From: Dermanyssus gallinae
Taxonomy: Eukaryota; Arthropoda; Arachnida; Mesostigmata; Dermanyssidae
Reading direction: 5' to 3'
Assembly (NCBI GenBank): GCA_003439945.1
Contig: QVRM01007076.1
Coordinates: 62,001 to 126,000 of the forward strand
Length of the DNA stretch: 64,000 bases
Position numbers and translations under genes: made by a program. Every line of letters starts with the position of its first letter. Positions within the stretch are counted from its first letter, which is position 1. The notes beneath the pieces are model-generated. The model saw only the letters and a program-made list of their open reading frames with translations. It made no database searches and was not told the origin of the DNA. Shown here piece after piece: positions 1-10,350 of the stretch.

Positions 1-79
1 CTGGCAGCGACAGCGGCGGGAGCGTGGCAGCAGCGCTGCACTGGGGCGGTGAGTGATTGTGGCTGGCAGATACAGGCAG

Positions 80-81
<2 letters not shown>

Positions 82-118
<37 letters not shown>

Positions 119-184
119 TATATAGAAGATATTGTGATGATTTATTAATCATTTACAATACGTTTGCACACTCGGCAGTGCTCG

Positions 185-228
<44 letters not shown>

Positions 229-236
229 TATATTGT
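82..236. repeat. (TA)n tracts flanking a 65-base dispersed repeat
   Basis: Two TA dinucleotide tracts (about 82-124 and 186-236) flank a non-repetitive segment at 125-186. That segment is the reverse complement, with a few changes, of sequence at about 46290-46352 in the tandem unit and its later copies. It contains a near-palindrome around TTTATTAATCATTTA. Confidence 0.8.
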
Positions 237-491
237 TAGTTGAATGATTGTTAGCGCTAGTGTAGCGGCAGTGTCGAGTGTGTGATCTGTGTGAGTTCCG
301 GCGGTGGAAACTGCTTCGCGCTAACCGCCGGGACATTGTGTGAGCTAGCAAGGCAACAACAGCAATAATAATAACACGAAGAGAGACGGCGCTGCCGTAT
401 CGCTCTCTGGCGTGTGGTGAATTATAATGAATACGAATAGTGAGTGTGTGAACCCGCGCATATTTGTCTGTCTTCATTCTACGGTTCCGTT
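236..491 (+). repeat. Left LTR of a BEL/Pao-like element
   Basis: From about 270 to 489 this is nearly identical to 1296-1520, as expected of a pair of LTRs. The shared block ends with CGGTTCCGTT. Immediately after it comes TGGCGCC twice, the second within a stretch resembling a tRNA primer binding site (TGGCGCCCAACGTGGGGC, about 511-528). The left boundary is uncertain because the 5' parts of the two copies differ by an indel near TGTTAG. Expression would start in this repeat. Confidence 0.65.
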
Positions 492-573
492 TGGCGCCAC
501 ATATTGGCGCCCAACGTGGGGCACGACGTGTAGCAAAAGCCCGGACGTAGAAGTGATCGTAACGACAGCCAGG

Positions 574-1275
574 ATGGCTGAGACAGGCCGTACTGTGATG
601 ACGCTTCGGCGTTCAGTGCGTGCGGGGGTGTCAAAGTTGGACACCACCGTAAAGTCGTTTTTTGCTGAGGGCCAGGAGTCTCCGCCGTGCACGCAGTGGA
701 ACCCGGGCCGTGTTGACGGCTGGTTGGTAAGAGCGGAGGGGCTCCAGCAACAGTTAAATGAGTTAGACGAACGTTTTGTGGTCGAAATGGCCAGCACGCT
801 CAACGATGAGCAAATAGATGTAGAAACAGGTAGAACTGCCGACTACATAGATACGTTGTGTGAAATCCGAGGTAGGCTTATGAGCTACAAACGATGTAGC
901 AAATTAGGCGCCGCCAGGCCGTCGGGCGGCCCGGAGCAGCCTGCTCAGGGGGCAGCAGGGCCCGAGGGCCCGGTTTCGAGTCGAGTAATCTCGGTACAAG
1001 AAGCCAACGCAATGGGCGGGGTGGCGCTCCCCATGGCCAAGTTAAGAAAGTTCAACGGTGATCTTAGCTCTTCCCGTCATTTATCGACGAATTCAGAGTC
1101 CTCGTCCACGAGAGAGAAGGAATCTCAGATCTACAGCGGCACAAGATTCTTCGCGACGTGCTCGAAGGAGACGCTGCAAGGTCAGTGGCGGGCATACCGT
1201 TGACCGAAGACGGCTACCGCCGAACCCTGAGCCACCTGCTTCAGCGGTTCGGGGCGGCACGTTTTATATTGTGTG
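574..1275 (+). pseudogene. Gag-like gene of BEL/Pao LTR retrotransposon, frameshifted and truncated
   Basis: The reading frame from the ATG at 574 (MAETGRTV...) runs about 165 residues and contains a helical region with LQQQLNELDERF. It then reaches a motif typical of the BEL/Pao Gag core (DUF1759-like): LPMAKLRKFNGDL. Just after that, at about 1068-1072, the homology moves to another frame, where a typical continuation (FPSFIDEF, then about 60 residues with leucine-rich helices) runs to about 1262. A single frameshift therefore breaks the gene. No protease, reverse transcriptase, RNase H or integrase follows before the second LTR, so the element is an internally deleted, non-autonomous copy. 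Gag would form the cytoplasmic particle that packages the element RNA. The frame also stays open upstream into the LTR (from 427), but 574 is the more natural start. Confidence 0.65.
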
Positions 1276-1288
1276 ATATTTATACGCA

Positions 1289-1521
1289 ATTGTTAGAAGT
1301 GTCGAGTGTGTGATCTGTGTGAGTTCCGGCGGTGGAAACTGCTTCGCGCTAACCGCCGGGACATTGTGCGAGCTAGCTAGGCAACAACAGCAATAATAAT
1401 AACACGAAGAGAGACGGCGCTGCCGTATCGCTCTCTGGCGTGTGGTGAATTATAATAAATACGAATAGTGAGTGTGTGAACCCGCGCATATTTGTCTGTC
1501 TTCATTCTACGGTTCCGTTGG
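1289..1521 (+). repeat. Right LTR of BEL/Pao-like element
   Basis: Direct repeat of 270-489 with only a few substitutions (for example GCGAGCTAGCTAG for GTGAGCTAGCAAG). With the left copy it encloses only about 800 bases of interior. No clear target-site duplication could be read. Confidence 0.65.
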
Positions 1522-2390
1522 CAACAACAACAACCATGGCTAGCGCACTAGTCGCCTATAGCACGCCTCCGCGGTCTCTGTCAGCCACATCTTCGTCCTA
1601 ATCCAACAGAGAGAGAGAGAGAGAGAGAGAGAGAATGGACCTAATGCAGATGAATGTTACGCAATTCGACAGTCCACCGAAGGACGAATTTGAACTCGCA
1701 CAACAACTGGAGGCTCACTACTCGGAGCAAGAACAACACATGACCAGAACGTCCATGCGAAGCCACGGGAACCTCAGCACAACAGACATACAGACATGAC
1801 ATTAGGTCATTCAAGCTCACTGGCATAGGAAGTGATAGGCAATCGATTAGAGTTCGATTGATCACAGTTATCGACCATCGGCATCATCGCAAAGCGCTCT
1901 ACGAGAACAGTGCGTTGAGTGCTGCGATGGCTGGCCGACGAGCGAGGGGGGTCAACCGGCTGGCAAGTTCCTTCTCCTCCCCTCAGCCACAAGAAGTAGC
2001 ACAGCCACAAGAAATAGCAAAAGTCGCGCTACGCTGCAAACGAAAGCGCTTTGGGGTGCCACCCCCCCCCCCCCCCGGGAGGATTACTACACAGGTTCGA
2101 AGATCGAGATAGCGTATACATAGACTTCGATGATTGGTAGATACATAGACTTCGGTAGACATAACCATGCCGAACTGCCAGTCAACGGCCGATCAGACCG
2201 AACCGTCAGTCAACTCGAACGTCGTCACGTGCTGTCCTCACGGTGCATTAATGGCCGACGACGAGCCACATCTTGTGCCGTATCCACTACCTTTACGTTT
2301 TGATTCGGGGTTGTTCATTGACAGTTAGGAGTCAGGCAATCTCAGCTAGTTTCCTGCCTAACGACGACATTGTTTAAAGGCACGATCGAA
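1522..2390. other. Spacer without recognised gene; (GA)n and poly-C tracts
   Basis: Contains a (GA)n run at 1611-1634 and a poly-C run at about 2061-2077. Short open frames exist on both strands but none shows a recognisable family. The region may be decayed retroelement sequence; I see no proof of that. Confidence 0.4.
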
Positions 2391-2423
<33 letters not shown>

Positions 2424-2452
2424 TATATATATATATAAATTTTTTTTTAATT

Positions 2453-2496
<44 letters not shown>
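2391..2496. repeat. (TA)n microsatellite, interrupted
   Basis: Alternating TA tracts with short A/T interruptions. AT-rich spacer with no recognised gene continues to about 3050. Confidence 0.9.
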
Positions 2497-2499
<3 letters not shown>

Positions 2500-3059
2500 G
2501 CATTCATGTATTTGTGTATGTACGAATTTAAACATACCTACAACCGGACATACGGACACATCCATGCATTGTGTTCGTTATGCTGATTAACTTTACATAC
2601 GCTGTTTGCCTCATGCATTTCTAACTCAGTCTGAACAAAGGCAAGGACGCATTTCAACACGAGAATTTCCTGCATCTCGATGGAATGAATAGGAATGGGC
2701 GCAAGCAAGGGGAGTCTTGTGCATGCAGAGCATATGACGGCAGGCTGCGCTTGCTTTATCTACTAGGCCTCATTCATAGGTCACATATGCAACCGGGCTC
2801 GACTCAATAGATAACAAGCCTAATGCAGGACGTACAATCGGAGCAGCCACCATTATTATTCAGTGCTAAAACGGCATTTATCACGCGCCTGCAAATAAAC
2901 TCGATGCTCACATATTACTGGTCCGCACACGCAAATAGGTTATTGAGTACAGAGTTTTATTTTAGTATTTATTGGCTAAAAAATATTATACGATTTACAA
3001 TCGTTGTTCTTATGGCTACTGGGTCAATGTGTGTTGTTTGATGTGATGAAGGCTTTCGG

Positions 3060-3145
3060 AATTCTATCTTTTGCTTGACGTATATACCTAAATACACATA
3101 TCACTATTTAGATATTAGGGGCGCTTAAAGCGGCAGCATAAGCGA
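3060..3145 (-). repeat. 3'-end remnant of a LINE (same family as 31310-32570)
   Basis: Matches 31330-31400 (TATATACCTAAATACACA, then ATTAGGGGCGCTTA and GCAGCAT). At 31 kb the same sequence lies just 3' of a minus-strand LINE reading frame, so this is read as a severely 5'-truncated second copy. Confidence 0.5.
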
Positions 3146-3231
3146 ACATGTTGACATGTGTAAGGCTTCCCCAACAGTCCTTGCTGTAGCATGGTCGCAT
3201 GGTTAGAGATACACTTAGAAAACGTCGTCAC

Positions 3232-3262
<31 letters not shown>

Positions 3263-3369
3263 TTATGTATATTTTTCTTAGTACAGGTAATATGCAATTT
3301 CTGATGAAATACAATATATATAATGACTTTATTTGGTATTTACAAACGGTATATACGGGACACGCAAGC

Positions 3370-3780
3370 ACTTTTTAGTATAAATCAGACTCAAGTACAT
3401 AAATGCACGCTTTAGCGTTGCTTTTTAGTTCGCCATTGGCCGGTGAATTATTAGCGTGCACGCTACCCTTCCAAAACACTATAGGAAAAAATCTAATGAC
3501 GTGAAGTCGATCTTGAAGACCGGTAAATGTTTCTGTTACGCGGGATTATTCGTCCAAGACACTTCATTTTCAACAGCTCAACTCTCTCCCCGGCTCTGTG
3601 TTCGTGGCGCAATATCATTGGAGCCAGAGTTCACTCGGATCGATTCTGTCTAAATTTGGTCTCTTTAGGCCCAGTGATTCTTTTGGACCAAAGGCCGCAC
3701 AAGGTTCTCACATATGGCACATGTAATGTAATTTTTTGTGAAACACGTGAAGGTTCTTAGTTGCCCAGATGTGACAGCCT
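3370..3780. repeat. Dispersed repeat, copy 1
   Basis: Shares blocks in the same order with 14005-14940, for example AGACTCAARTACATWAATGCAC near the left end and GTGARGGTTCTTAGTTGCC at the right end, with TTCACTCG.ATCGATT between them. The second copy has a (TTA)n and other inserts. Family unknown; probably an old transposon. Confidence 0.5.
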
Positions 3781-4163
3781 TGTATATTCACACTTCCACT
3801 CAGACAAAAGTTTGGTTCCCCGAAAAAATCGTTTCCGTTACAAAATTCGGCATGACTCTACACCATCTCGGACGCCAAACAAGCAAAGTTTAGTCGCTGT
3901 TGATGGTCCGTAGGATTGAGCTCTTGTGTAAGTCTTAAATGGACACATCGCTAAATCCAACATCAAAATACGTCAAGTTGATATGCGCGAAAAATAAGTT
4001 GTTGGGCACATCGCCGAACTGATGTGTCCGGACACTGATCCGCACTCTAGACCATAGCGGCGATGTTTTCATTCGAACTAGTACTTCATGGCGTTCCAGC
4101 TGTTTGGTTTACGAAGGGAACAATAATTAATTTTTGGAGTCTGTAGAATCTCCTGCTCGCTTG

Positions 4164-4164
<1 letters not shown>

Positions 4165-4235
<71 letters not shown>

Positions 4236-4250
4236 GTTATTATTATTATT
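4165..4250. repeat. (TTA)n microsatellite at the 3' end of an R4-like LINE
   Basis: About 25 copies of TTA. It abuts the 3' end of the minus-strand retroelement at 4236-5668; a second short (TTA)n at 5669-5693 abuts that element's truncated 5' end. Confidence 0.9.
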
Positions 4251-5668
4251 TATTCAATTCGTAATTGTGTTATCAGAGTACAGTTGTGAGGTTCGAACGT
4301 GTCGCGTCGATTCAAGCACGTATTTAGCTGCTCATCCCATGGCGCCGATTATAGAAGCGGCATTGCCTCTACACACCGCGGGAGACAGAAGCTGTCTCAG
4401 ATATTCGCCTTCGCGCTGGTCCCCCGTTGTTGCTGTCATTCTCCTGGCCAGATCCCGAATGAATTTTGCTGTTCCACTGCTGATGGGTCCTAATGTTTCC
4501 ATAGCCACCGGTACAAAGTGAAGACTGTTTTCAAGGTCTGCGTATTTGCGTCTCTTTTCCTGTTTGGCGTGCTCTGCTACCCATCCTGTGCTAACAGAGC
4601 TATGGCTGAGTTACGATGGAGCTACTGTGCAGGACACTGTAGCATCCCAGGCCAAGCACTTGCCGTGAGACCATAATGGTATGGTCACGCCGTCAGGTCT
4701 CTTGTCGTTGTCTTGTCCGAGGCCCCGTGGTTCTAGTTTTGCTGGCAACTTTGCCTTCCTAAGAGCTCTTTTGATGATTTCATTTAACTCCATGTGCCGT
4801 GAAATCCTTCCAGAGCTTCTTGGACAGCTTAGTGGGTGTAGACCGTAGGCATCGACCTCATTTCCGCATGCTGCGCAAGGAAAGGGTTCACAAATTGGAG
4901 CTCCTATCCTGATAGCAGCAGCCATGCGGAAAGTGGTTGGGTCCAGCATGGTGCCTAAATGTGGAGATGGCAGGGCTTTAAGCCAGCCTCCACTAGAAAT
5001 ATCTCTGGCGGCTCGGAAAACCGCCTGTTCACGGCGCGTACACAAAGAGTCTTGAATGTCTCTTGCTAGCTTTCTGCTACTATATCCGTCTAGTTTGCGC
5101 TGATATAGATGTTCTTCCAACGGGCCGGGGTCCAATTTCATCCTGATCTTACATTCAGCCTCCACCTGATGTTTGTGAATTAGCTGTTGCACATCGTGGC
5201 TTCTGACAGAGCTCCAAACTGGTTCAGCGAAGCAGCGTAACATACTGGAGCCAGGTCTACTGCACTCCTTAAGCCAAGTCCACCCTCCTTGATAGGTAAA
5301 CTTGCCCTCTTCCATATCTCATCGTTAAGGTTGACGTTCAGCACCTCGCTCGTGATCTCTCTGGTAGAAGTATCATATGCCTCAAGTTCATCTGAACAGA
5401 GATCTGTCGGTGCACTACGAAGTATGTAGTTTAAACGAGGTGCTCCCAGGCTGTATCTCCACACGCACATTGCCGCTTGTGGATGCATTCGCTTGAGCAA
5501 ATGTGATACGCCCTCGATAAAGGCTGTTTGGTCGTTTAGCACTTGAGGGATTCTTCGCCTGCCTAATGGGGCCCCTAGTAGTTCCATATCAGCTTTGTCC
5601 AGTTGTCTCGCTGAAGGTAGAATCTCTAATATTGTGGTCATCGCGCGTGCTCTGTCTTCGTGGGATGA
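4236..5668 (-). mobile_element. R4/Dong-like non-LTR retrotransposon, 5'-truncated, frame-broken
   Basis: Minus-strand frames at 5641-5180 and 5315-4611 overlap and encode the thumb and C-terminal regions of a reverse transcriptase protein. A zinc-finger-like C-x2-C...H-x4-C (CAACGNEVDAYGLHPLSC) is followed by RPDGVTIPLWSHGKCLAWDATV. The PD...D spacing fits the PD-(D/E)xK restriction-like endonuclease of R2/R4-type elements. Homology continues downstream in another frame to about 4250. Insertion in (TTA)n recalls the TAA-specific Dong/R4 group. The catalytic reverse transcriptase core is missing, so it cannot be active. Assignment to R4/Dong is inference; the non-LTR assignment is firm. Confidence 0.75.
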
Positions 5669-5699
5669 TTATTATTATTATTATTATTATTATTAATAC

Positions 5700-6460
5700 G
5701 CTTTATTCAAGGAAATATTTAGTCTGTTAACATCACATTTCCATAGAGTTGGCGGGTTACTCTCCAAGGGAACATATGGTTAAGTGTTTGCTTTGTCGCT
5801 ACAAACTTTGGAAGAATGTTCTTCTCACGACGCGTCGTCGTATGAATGATATTGAACATCTTTAACATCAGATCGATATGATTTTTCTCAATATTTGCAA
5901 GGGTATCACAGTCAATCTTCCGCAGCCTTTCTAATATGTTGGGAATCTAAACGTCATCGCTTGGAATTCCACACTTGTATGCAATCTTTCGTCGGTATTT
6001 GCTGCATAACTTGTCTAGGAGTCTCTGATCTTTTTTCAGACATGGATTCCAGACTGGGGCTGCATATGTTATGATCGGCAGTACGTACACCTCAAATAGT
6101 TTTGAGTATATATTTGGATCTCTAAGTATGAATGAGCGTGTAATCCAGTTCGCTCTCTGTGTTGCTCCTAAAACAATGTCTGTTATGTGTTCGGTGTACT
6201 TCATATTAATTGATGTCATTACACCACGGTCTCTGACCAGTTTTTTCGAGGCAAGAGAATGGCCACCGATTGTGTAACTGTTCTCTGCATTTCCGTGACC
6301 AAAATGAAGTACAACGCACTTTGTCACGGATAGTTTCAAATCTAGCAAAACGGACCACTTATAGAAATTGTTTACCGTATCTTGCAGTTTTTTGCAGTCC
6401 TCCGAGTTCGCTTTTCCGTATATTTTAACGTCATCCGCATAGATCTTATGTATGTACATT
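5700..6460 (-). mobile_element. CR1/L2-like LINE reverse transcriptase fragment
   Basis: The minus-strand frame 6459-5947 begins within the catalytic palm (KIYADDVKIYG, the YADD box) and continues through the thumb (KCVVLHFG, YVLPIITYAAPVWNP, DKLCSKYRRKI). This layout is typical of CR1/Rex-like LINEs. Nothing of the upstream palm or an endonuclease is seen, so the copy is 5'-truncated, as usual for target-primed integration. The 3' part (5700-5946) is untranslated and ends beside the (TTA)n at 5669-5693, where the neighbouring R4-like element also ends. Confidence 0.75.
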
Positions 6461-6469
6461 CAAGTTACC

Positions 6470-7310
6470 TCAAACCTTCTCATACTTTACTACTTCAAGT
6501 AAACCGCTGTTCCGATACTGGTTGACCTTATTTATTCTTTCCCGAAATCGTTATTGATTCGGGCTTCGTTTCGGTGATAGATTCAAAGTATCGCCTGGTG
6601 GTAAAACGCATGGCGTTCCGAGCGGTCTTCGGAACAGTTTGCGTACCCTGTTTTGCCGTGGTAGCGAGAATCAAGACTGTCGGCCTTCTCGGCAATAAGG
6701 CCATGGTTATTGATGTTTGCTTTTATTGTGCCTAACTCTTGCAATGCCTCATTAAGTAAGCGAATTCCGAATGGTTGATGATGAGGATCTGGACATCACT
6801 CTTGGGCAGCTTGATGGAATACTCATTGATATTCGGCATCATTGGGTGAACTAGGTTTGTGCGCATACTGCCAGTCTATCAGGTTACTCCTGAGTATAAC
6901 ATCATGAACGGCAGCCTTTTTGCTTCTCCGGTGGCCCCCGGTCATATGCATGATTATCTCTTTCACATTTATTGCGGAAGCGGATTGGCCTAGGTTTGCG
7001 CAGTTCTTCGCCCTAATCTACTGTAATGTCATAAACAATAGCAGATTGCATAGGACCGATCATAGTGGAACTACTAGCGGGTACACCGCTGCCGTTTCAA
7101 AACGTGTAAACGTCTAAAAGACGAAATTTGATTCAATTCCACAGAGCCAAAATCACGCACGTAGCTTCCTTGAATGTGCAAGCTGTATTTGAATCCAAAG
7201 AGATGTTTGCGTTAAGATCTGTCGCTACGAGTAACTGGCTTCGAACATTTGTACAATATAGAAGAGAATGTTTAATATTACTAAAACACTTTGGTATATA
7301 TGTATATATA
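6470..7310. other. Spacer, no recognised gene
   Basis: Only short open frames on both strands. No family, RNA gene or clear repeat recognised. Confidence 0.4.
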
Positions 7311-7316
7311 TATATA

Positions 7317-7794
7317 CAGGTTGTGACAGGAAGGTTTTTAAAGCGATGCATAGAATTGTAGAGCTCGTTGAAGCAAATATGTTTGATGAGCACAAAATGT
7401 GCTGTTGCGAGACAACCAGTCCTCCTAGACAGAAAAAAACTCGTAATTACTCCGCAACCACAGCTCGCATTGACACATATTTAGTACCAAAATTAGTACC
7501 CATTAATTCTCTTCTAAGCGATCATGGGGCGTTTACTGACCGGCCTTGCATATTCTTCAGATGAAGCAGAATTTTATCACGTTATTAGTTTCTGTCTAGG
7601 AGGACTGGTTGTCTCGCAACAGCACATTTTGTGCTCCTATGTCGGACAAAAAACCAATGTCACTAATTGTAGTAATTTCACTCTGACTCCAAAACAAGAC
7701 GTCTTAAAGACCATGTTCTATTGGAAAAAAAATATTGCTTTAACGAGCTCTACAATTCTATGCATCGCTTTAAAAACCTTCCTGTCACACCCTG
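7317..7794. mobile_element. Foldback/MITE-like element with TA flanks
   Basis: The outer inverted repeats of about 62 bases (7317-7378 and 7733-7794) begin CAGGTTGTGACAGG and end CCTGTCACACCCTG; each is flanked by TA. An inner pair, 7389-7432 and 7592-7635, is a perfect 44-base reverse complement. The right half has about 85 extra bases between the two pairs. The TA flanks and CAGG start suggest a non-autonomous Tc1/mariner-type element or an inverted duplication of one end. No transposase is encoded. Confidence 0.65.
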
Positions 7795-7799
7795 TATAT

Positions 7800-8870
7800 A
7801 TCCGCTTTCTGGGATACGCGCTATTGTTCTTGCAATCGTCCTCTATACTCTCTACCCTTCTATTTGAATTAGGACTCCTTCGGGTCAAACCGAAAAGAAA
7901 GAAACGGCGTCGCTTCTGTTGTGAATATGCGGCGAATGTCTGCATCTAACGCGATCCGCTAAGATCCAATGCCTGCTATGGGAGGCACATGAACAGCGCT
8001 CAACTGTTCATCTACTAAGGTTGGCGGCGAGTTGGCCCAAACGTGTGCCGATTTTTTGGTCGTTTCAAGCCGAATCGAAGCAAAATCGGAGACCGGTAGC
8101 TCTGCAGATATTTCCGGTGGCTCTGAGCTTGGCGGCGGAGAGACTTCGAAACTAGAGGTTGAGGTCGTAGGTGGCCACAACTACGTCAGCTCTGTTGTAC
8201 AGCACTTGCGTACGACTATTCCAGTCTCTGCCACAGACTCCGTTGCTGCTGTGGCTGCGCTCGATACTTCTCTTGCTGCTGCTGCTGCTGCCGCTGCGAC
8301 TTGCTCGGAAGCAAGGCGAGGATTTGAAAGAGGACGAACGTCAATCGGGTCGCGAACATCTCGCGAGAGCTCTCCTTACTCTCAACTTGGCGCGGATACG
8401 TTTGCCCCCGCGCTTTGAGGTGGCCACTACCGAATCGGCTGCGCCCGCTAGTCAGGCGTATATATACGGCGTATATATATAATACACAATTCGTCGCTAC
8501 TTACACCTCTTCCAGCAACTAGCAGATTCAGGTGCCTCTTGTTTGTGTGCTCTGCATGCAGGAGAACTTCGCCAACCGTAGCATCTTTGTCGCGTACAGT
8601 CGCCCGGTTCACTCCTGTTGCCTGTTGGTGTGTTCCTGTTGAACTCCTGTTCGTCTGCTCCGAATATCCCAGATACCGGTACACGGTACGTACGCATGAC
8701 ATGCTAATGACAGCTTTCTCTACCTAAATAGTCAGCTAGCTGTTGTTGTTATAATTAGTTAGTAGTGTTGTACTATTCAGCAACTTCGCTGAGTTATCTC
8801 AGTATTTAATTCATAACGAGCTCAAACATCTTTTGCTAGCAACACTACAGATGCTGGTCGAAATGTATCT
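7800..8870. other. Spacer upstream of gene A; short unrecognised frames
   Basis: An open frame at 8032-8418 (+) contains an alanine run from (GCT)n and no known motif; an overlapping minus-strand frame is equally open. Some of this region could be a 5' UTR exon or intron of gene A: gene A's ATG directly follows CTACTCCAG, which looks like a 3' splice site. Not provable here. Confidence 0.3.
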
Positions 8871-8918
8871 CAGTAGTTATAAACTGTCTAACTGTTACCG
8901 TATTGCTTGCTACTCCAG

Positions 8919-9983
8919 ATGAAGCTTCTCGTCGTTGTCGCATGCTTTGTTACGCTGCTATCCATGACGGCGGCGAACCCGTTGTCGTTTCTGGGCGCCG
9001 CAAAGGGTGCGCTGGCCTTAGGAACGGCCGTTGCGAAACTCGTTACGTCTGCCGTTCCGTCTGGCCTGCTCCTGCCGCTCGCCCTCGTCGCCCCGCTGAA
9101 GCTCTCGCTGCCACTGTTGCTAGGCCTCAAGGGTATGGGACTGTTTAAGCTGAAGCTGTTCCTGCTCAAGGCGCCCCTACTCGGGCCCATAGGTCTGGGC
9201 ATTGGCAAGATCGGCCTGGCCAACGCCAAGGTGAGCCTCGCAAAGACGGCACTCTCGACCGCTGGCAAGGCGACAATGGCGCTGCTGACTCTGCCGCCGA
9301 AGATCGCCGCCATGAAGGTGGGCGCGATCGCTGGCGCCAAGGCTGGCGCTAAGACCGGCCTCGCCAGCTCGACAATGCCCAGGAGTACGCTCATTCACCC
9401 CATGGTGATACCAGCTTCGGCTCTGCTCGCAGAAAGCCGACTGACAGCGCACGAGAGCGCACGTGCCCGCAGTTATGCCGTTTCCGAACCGGAGCCGGAG
9501 GAGCCTGTCTATGGCCGCATCGCTTCGCCAACAACAACAACCATTTCTGTGCCCGATCCAGCGTACACGGCCCCGCCTGAGCCCGAATCGCCAGCTCCGG
9601 AACCGGCATATGGACGACGACGACGACGGGCTGCCCCGACCGGGACCGTTGGCATGACCGCTATTCGCGAGATCTTCAACTACATCATCGCAATGGATAC
9701 TGACCGCTGTGTACTGCGTGTCATCTGCGAGATCTCTGTCGATCCTTCGCTAGCCGGCGATGATGAGAACCGGAACATCACCGGCTTCATGCTGTCCCTC
9801 GATGACACTGACCCCGAAGCGCCTTGGATGCCGTTCCGCAACGCTGCCGCTGCGGGAAGACGTCTCGGCTCACGGCAAGCCTGTCACAAGAAGTACCATC
9901 AGTGCGCAGAGGACACCGAAGCGATCATGGCCATCGCCCGAGCCCGACTCGAACGGAGACGAAAACTAGTTTCGAGCACCTAG
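8919..9983 (+). CDS. Secreted DM4/DM12-like protein, paralogue A
   Basis: A 354-residue protein in one open frame. Residues 1-19 are a signal peptide (MKLLVVVACFVTLLSMTAA). About 20-150 is a hydrophobic, Leu/Ala/Lys/Gly-rich region with PSGLLLP and MKVGAIAGAKAGAK. About 190-232 is a short Glu/Pro/Tyr linker. Residues 233-237 are five arginines, a likely proprotein-convertase site. The C-terminal domain (about 245-345) has DRCVLRVICE, PWMPFRNA and CHKKYHQC; its four cysteines and C-x5-CE pattern resemble the DM4/DM12 domain of arthropod secreted proteins. Function unknown; an extracellular role (cuticle, eggshell or secretion) is plausible inference. It is the only intact family member on the plus strand, and it has the shortest linker. 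The ATG at 8919 is chosen because the signal peptide begins there. A TATAAA at 8878 is too close for a normal 5' UTR, and the CAG before the ATG could be a splice acceptor. Confidence 0.8.
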   Translation: MKLLVVVACFVTLLSMTAANPLSFLGAAKGALALGTAVAKLVTSAVPSGLLLPLALVAPLKLSLPLLLGLKGMGLFKLKLFLLKAPLLGPIGLGIGKIGLANAKVSLAKTALSTAGKATMALLTLPPKIAAMKVGAIAGAKAGAKTGLASSTMPRSTLIHPMVIPASALLAESRLTAHESARARSYAVSEPEPEEPVYGRIASPTTTTISVPDPAYTAPPEPESPAPEPAYGRRRRRAAPTGTVGMTAIREIFNYIIAMDTDRCVLRVICEISVDPSLAGDDENRNITGFMLSLDDTDPEAPWMPFRNAAAAGRRLGSRQACHKKYHQCAEDTEAIMAIARARLERRRKLVSST

Positions 9984-10189
9984 TATAATACTGGTTCGGA
10001 TAAATGATGATGATGGCGGGCGGTGGTGGTGGTGGTGTACATTATCCACCTAGCCTACAACATGAGTTCGTTACATATGTAGCACTATGCCGCAGCAAAC
10101 GAAGTCACGTCGTTCCTAGCGAATTCCCGTCAATTACTTTTGTACGATAATGACAGCCATCCCGATGTTACGCCAGGTTTGTATTTACT

Positions 10190-10350
10190 GGCGCCTATAA
10201 AGTAGGCATTAGCAATATCGGCCTGGCCAAGGCCTCGCACAACGGCAATCTCGACCGCTGGCAAAGCAAAAATGGCGCTGCTGACTGTGCTGCCGACGAA
10301 GATCGCCGCCATGAAGGTGGGCGTCATCGCTGGAGCCAGGGCGTTATGGC
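10190..10350 (+). pseudogene. Fragment of a paralogue of gene A
   Basis: About 160 bases closely resemble 9190-9350 of gene A: ATCGGCCTGGCCAA, TCTCGACCGCTGGCAAAG and AAGATCGCCGCCATGAAGG all recur in order. Indels shift the frame (a piece between GCCAAGG and CTCGCA is lost) and there is neither start nor cysteine domain. This is a dead partial duplicate about 200 bases downstream of gene A, in the same orientation. Confidence 0.75.

Noticed and set aside
8903..9148. Plus-strand frame overlapping the start of gene A in another register
   Set aside because: Begins at a non-ATG codon, ends early and lacks the family signature.
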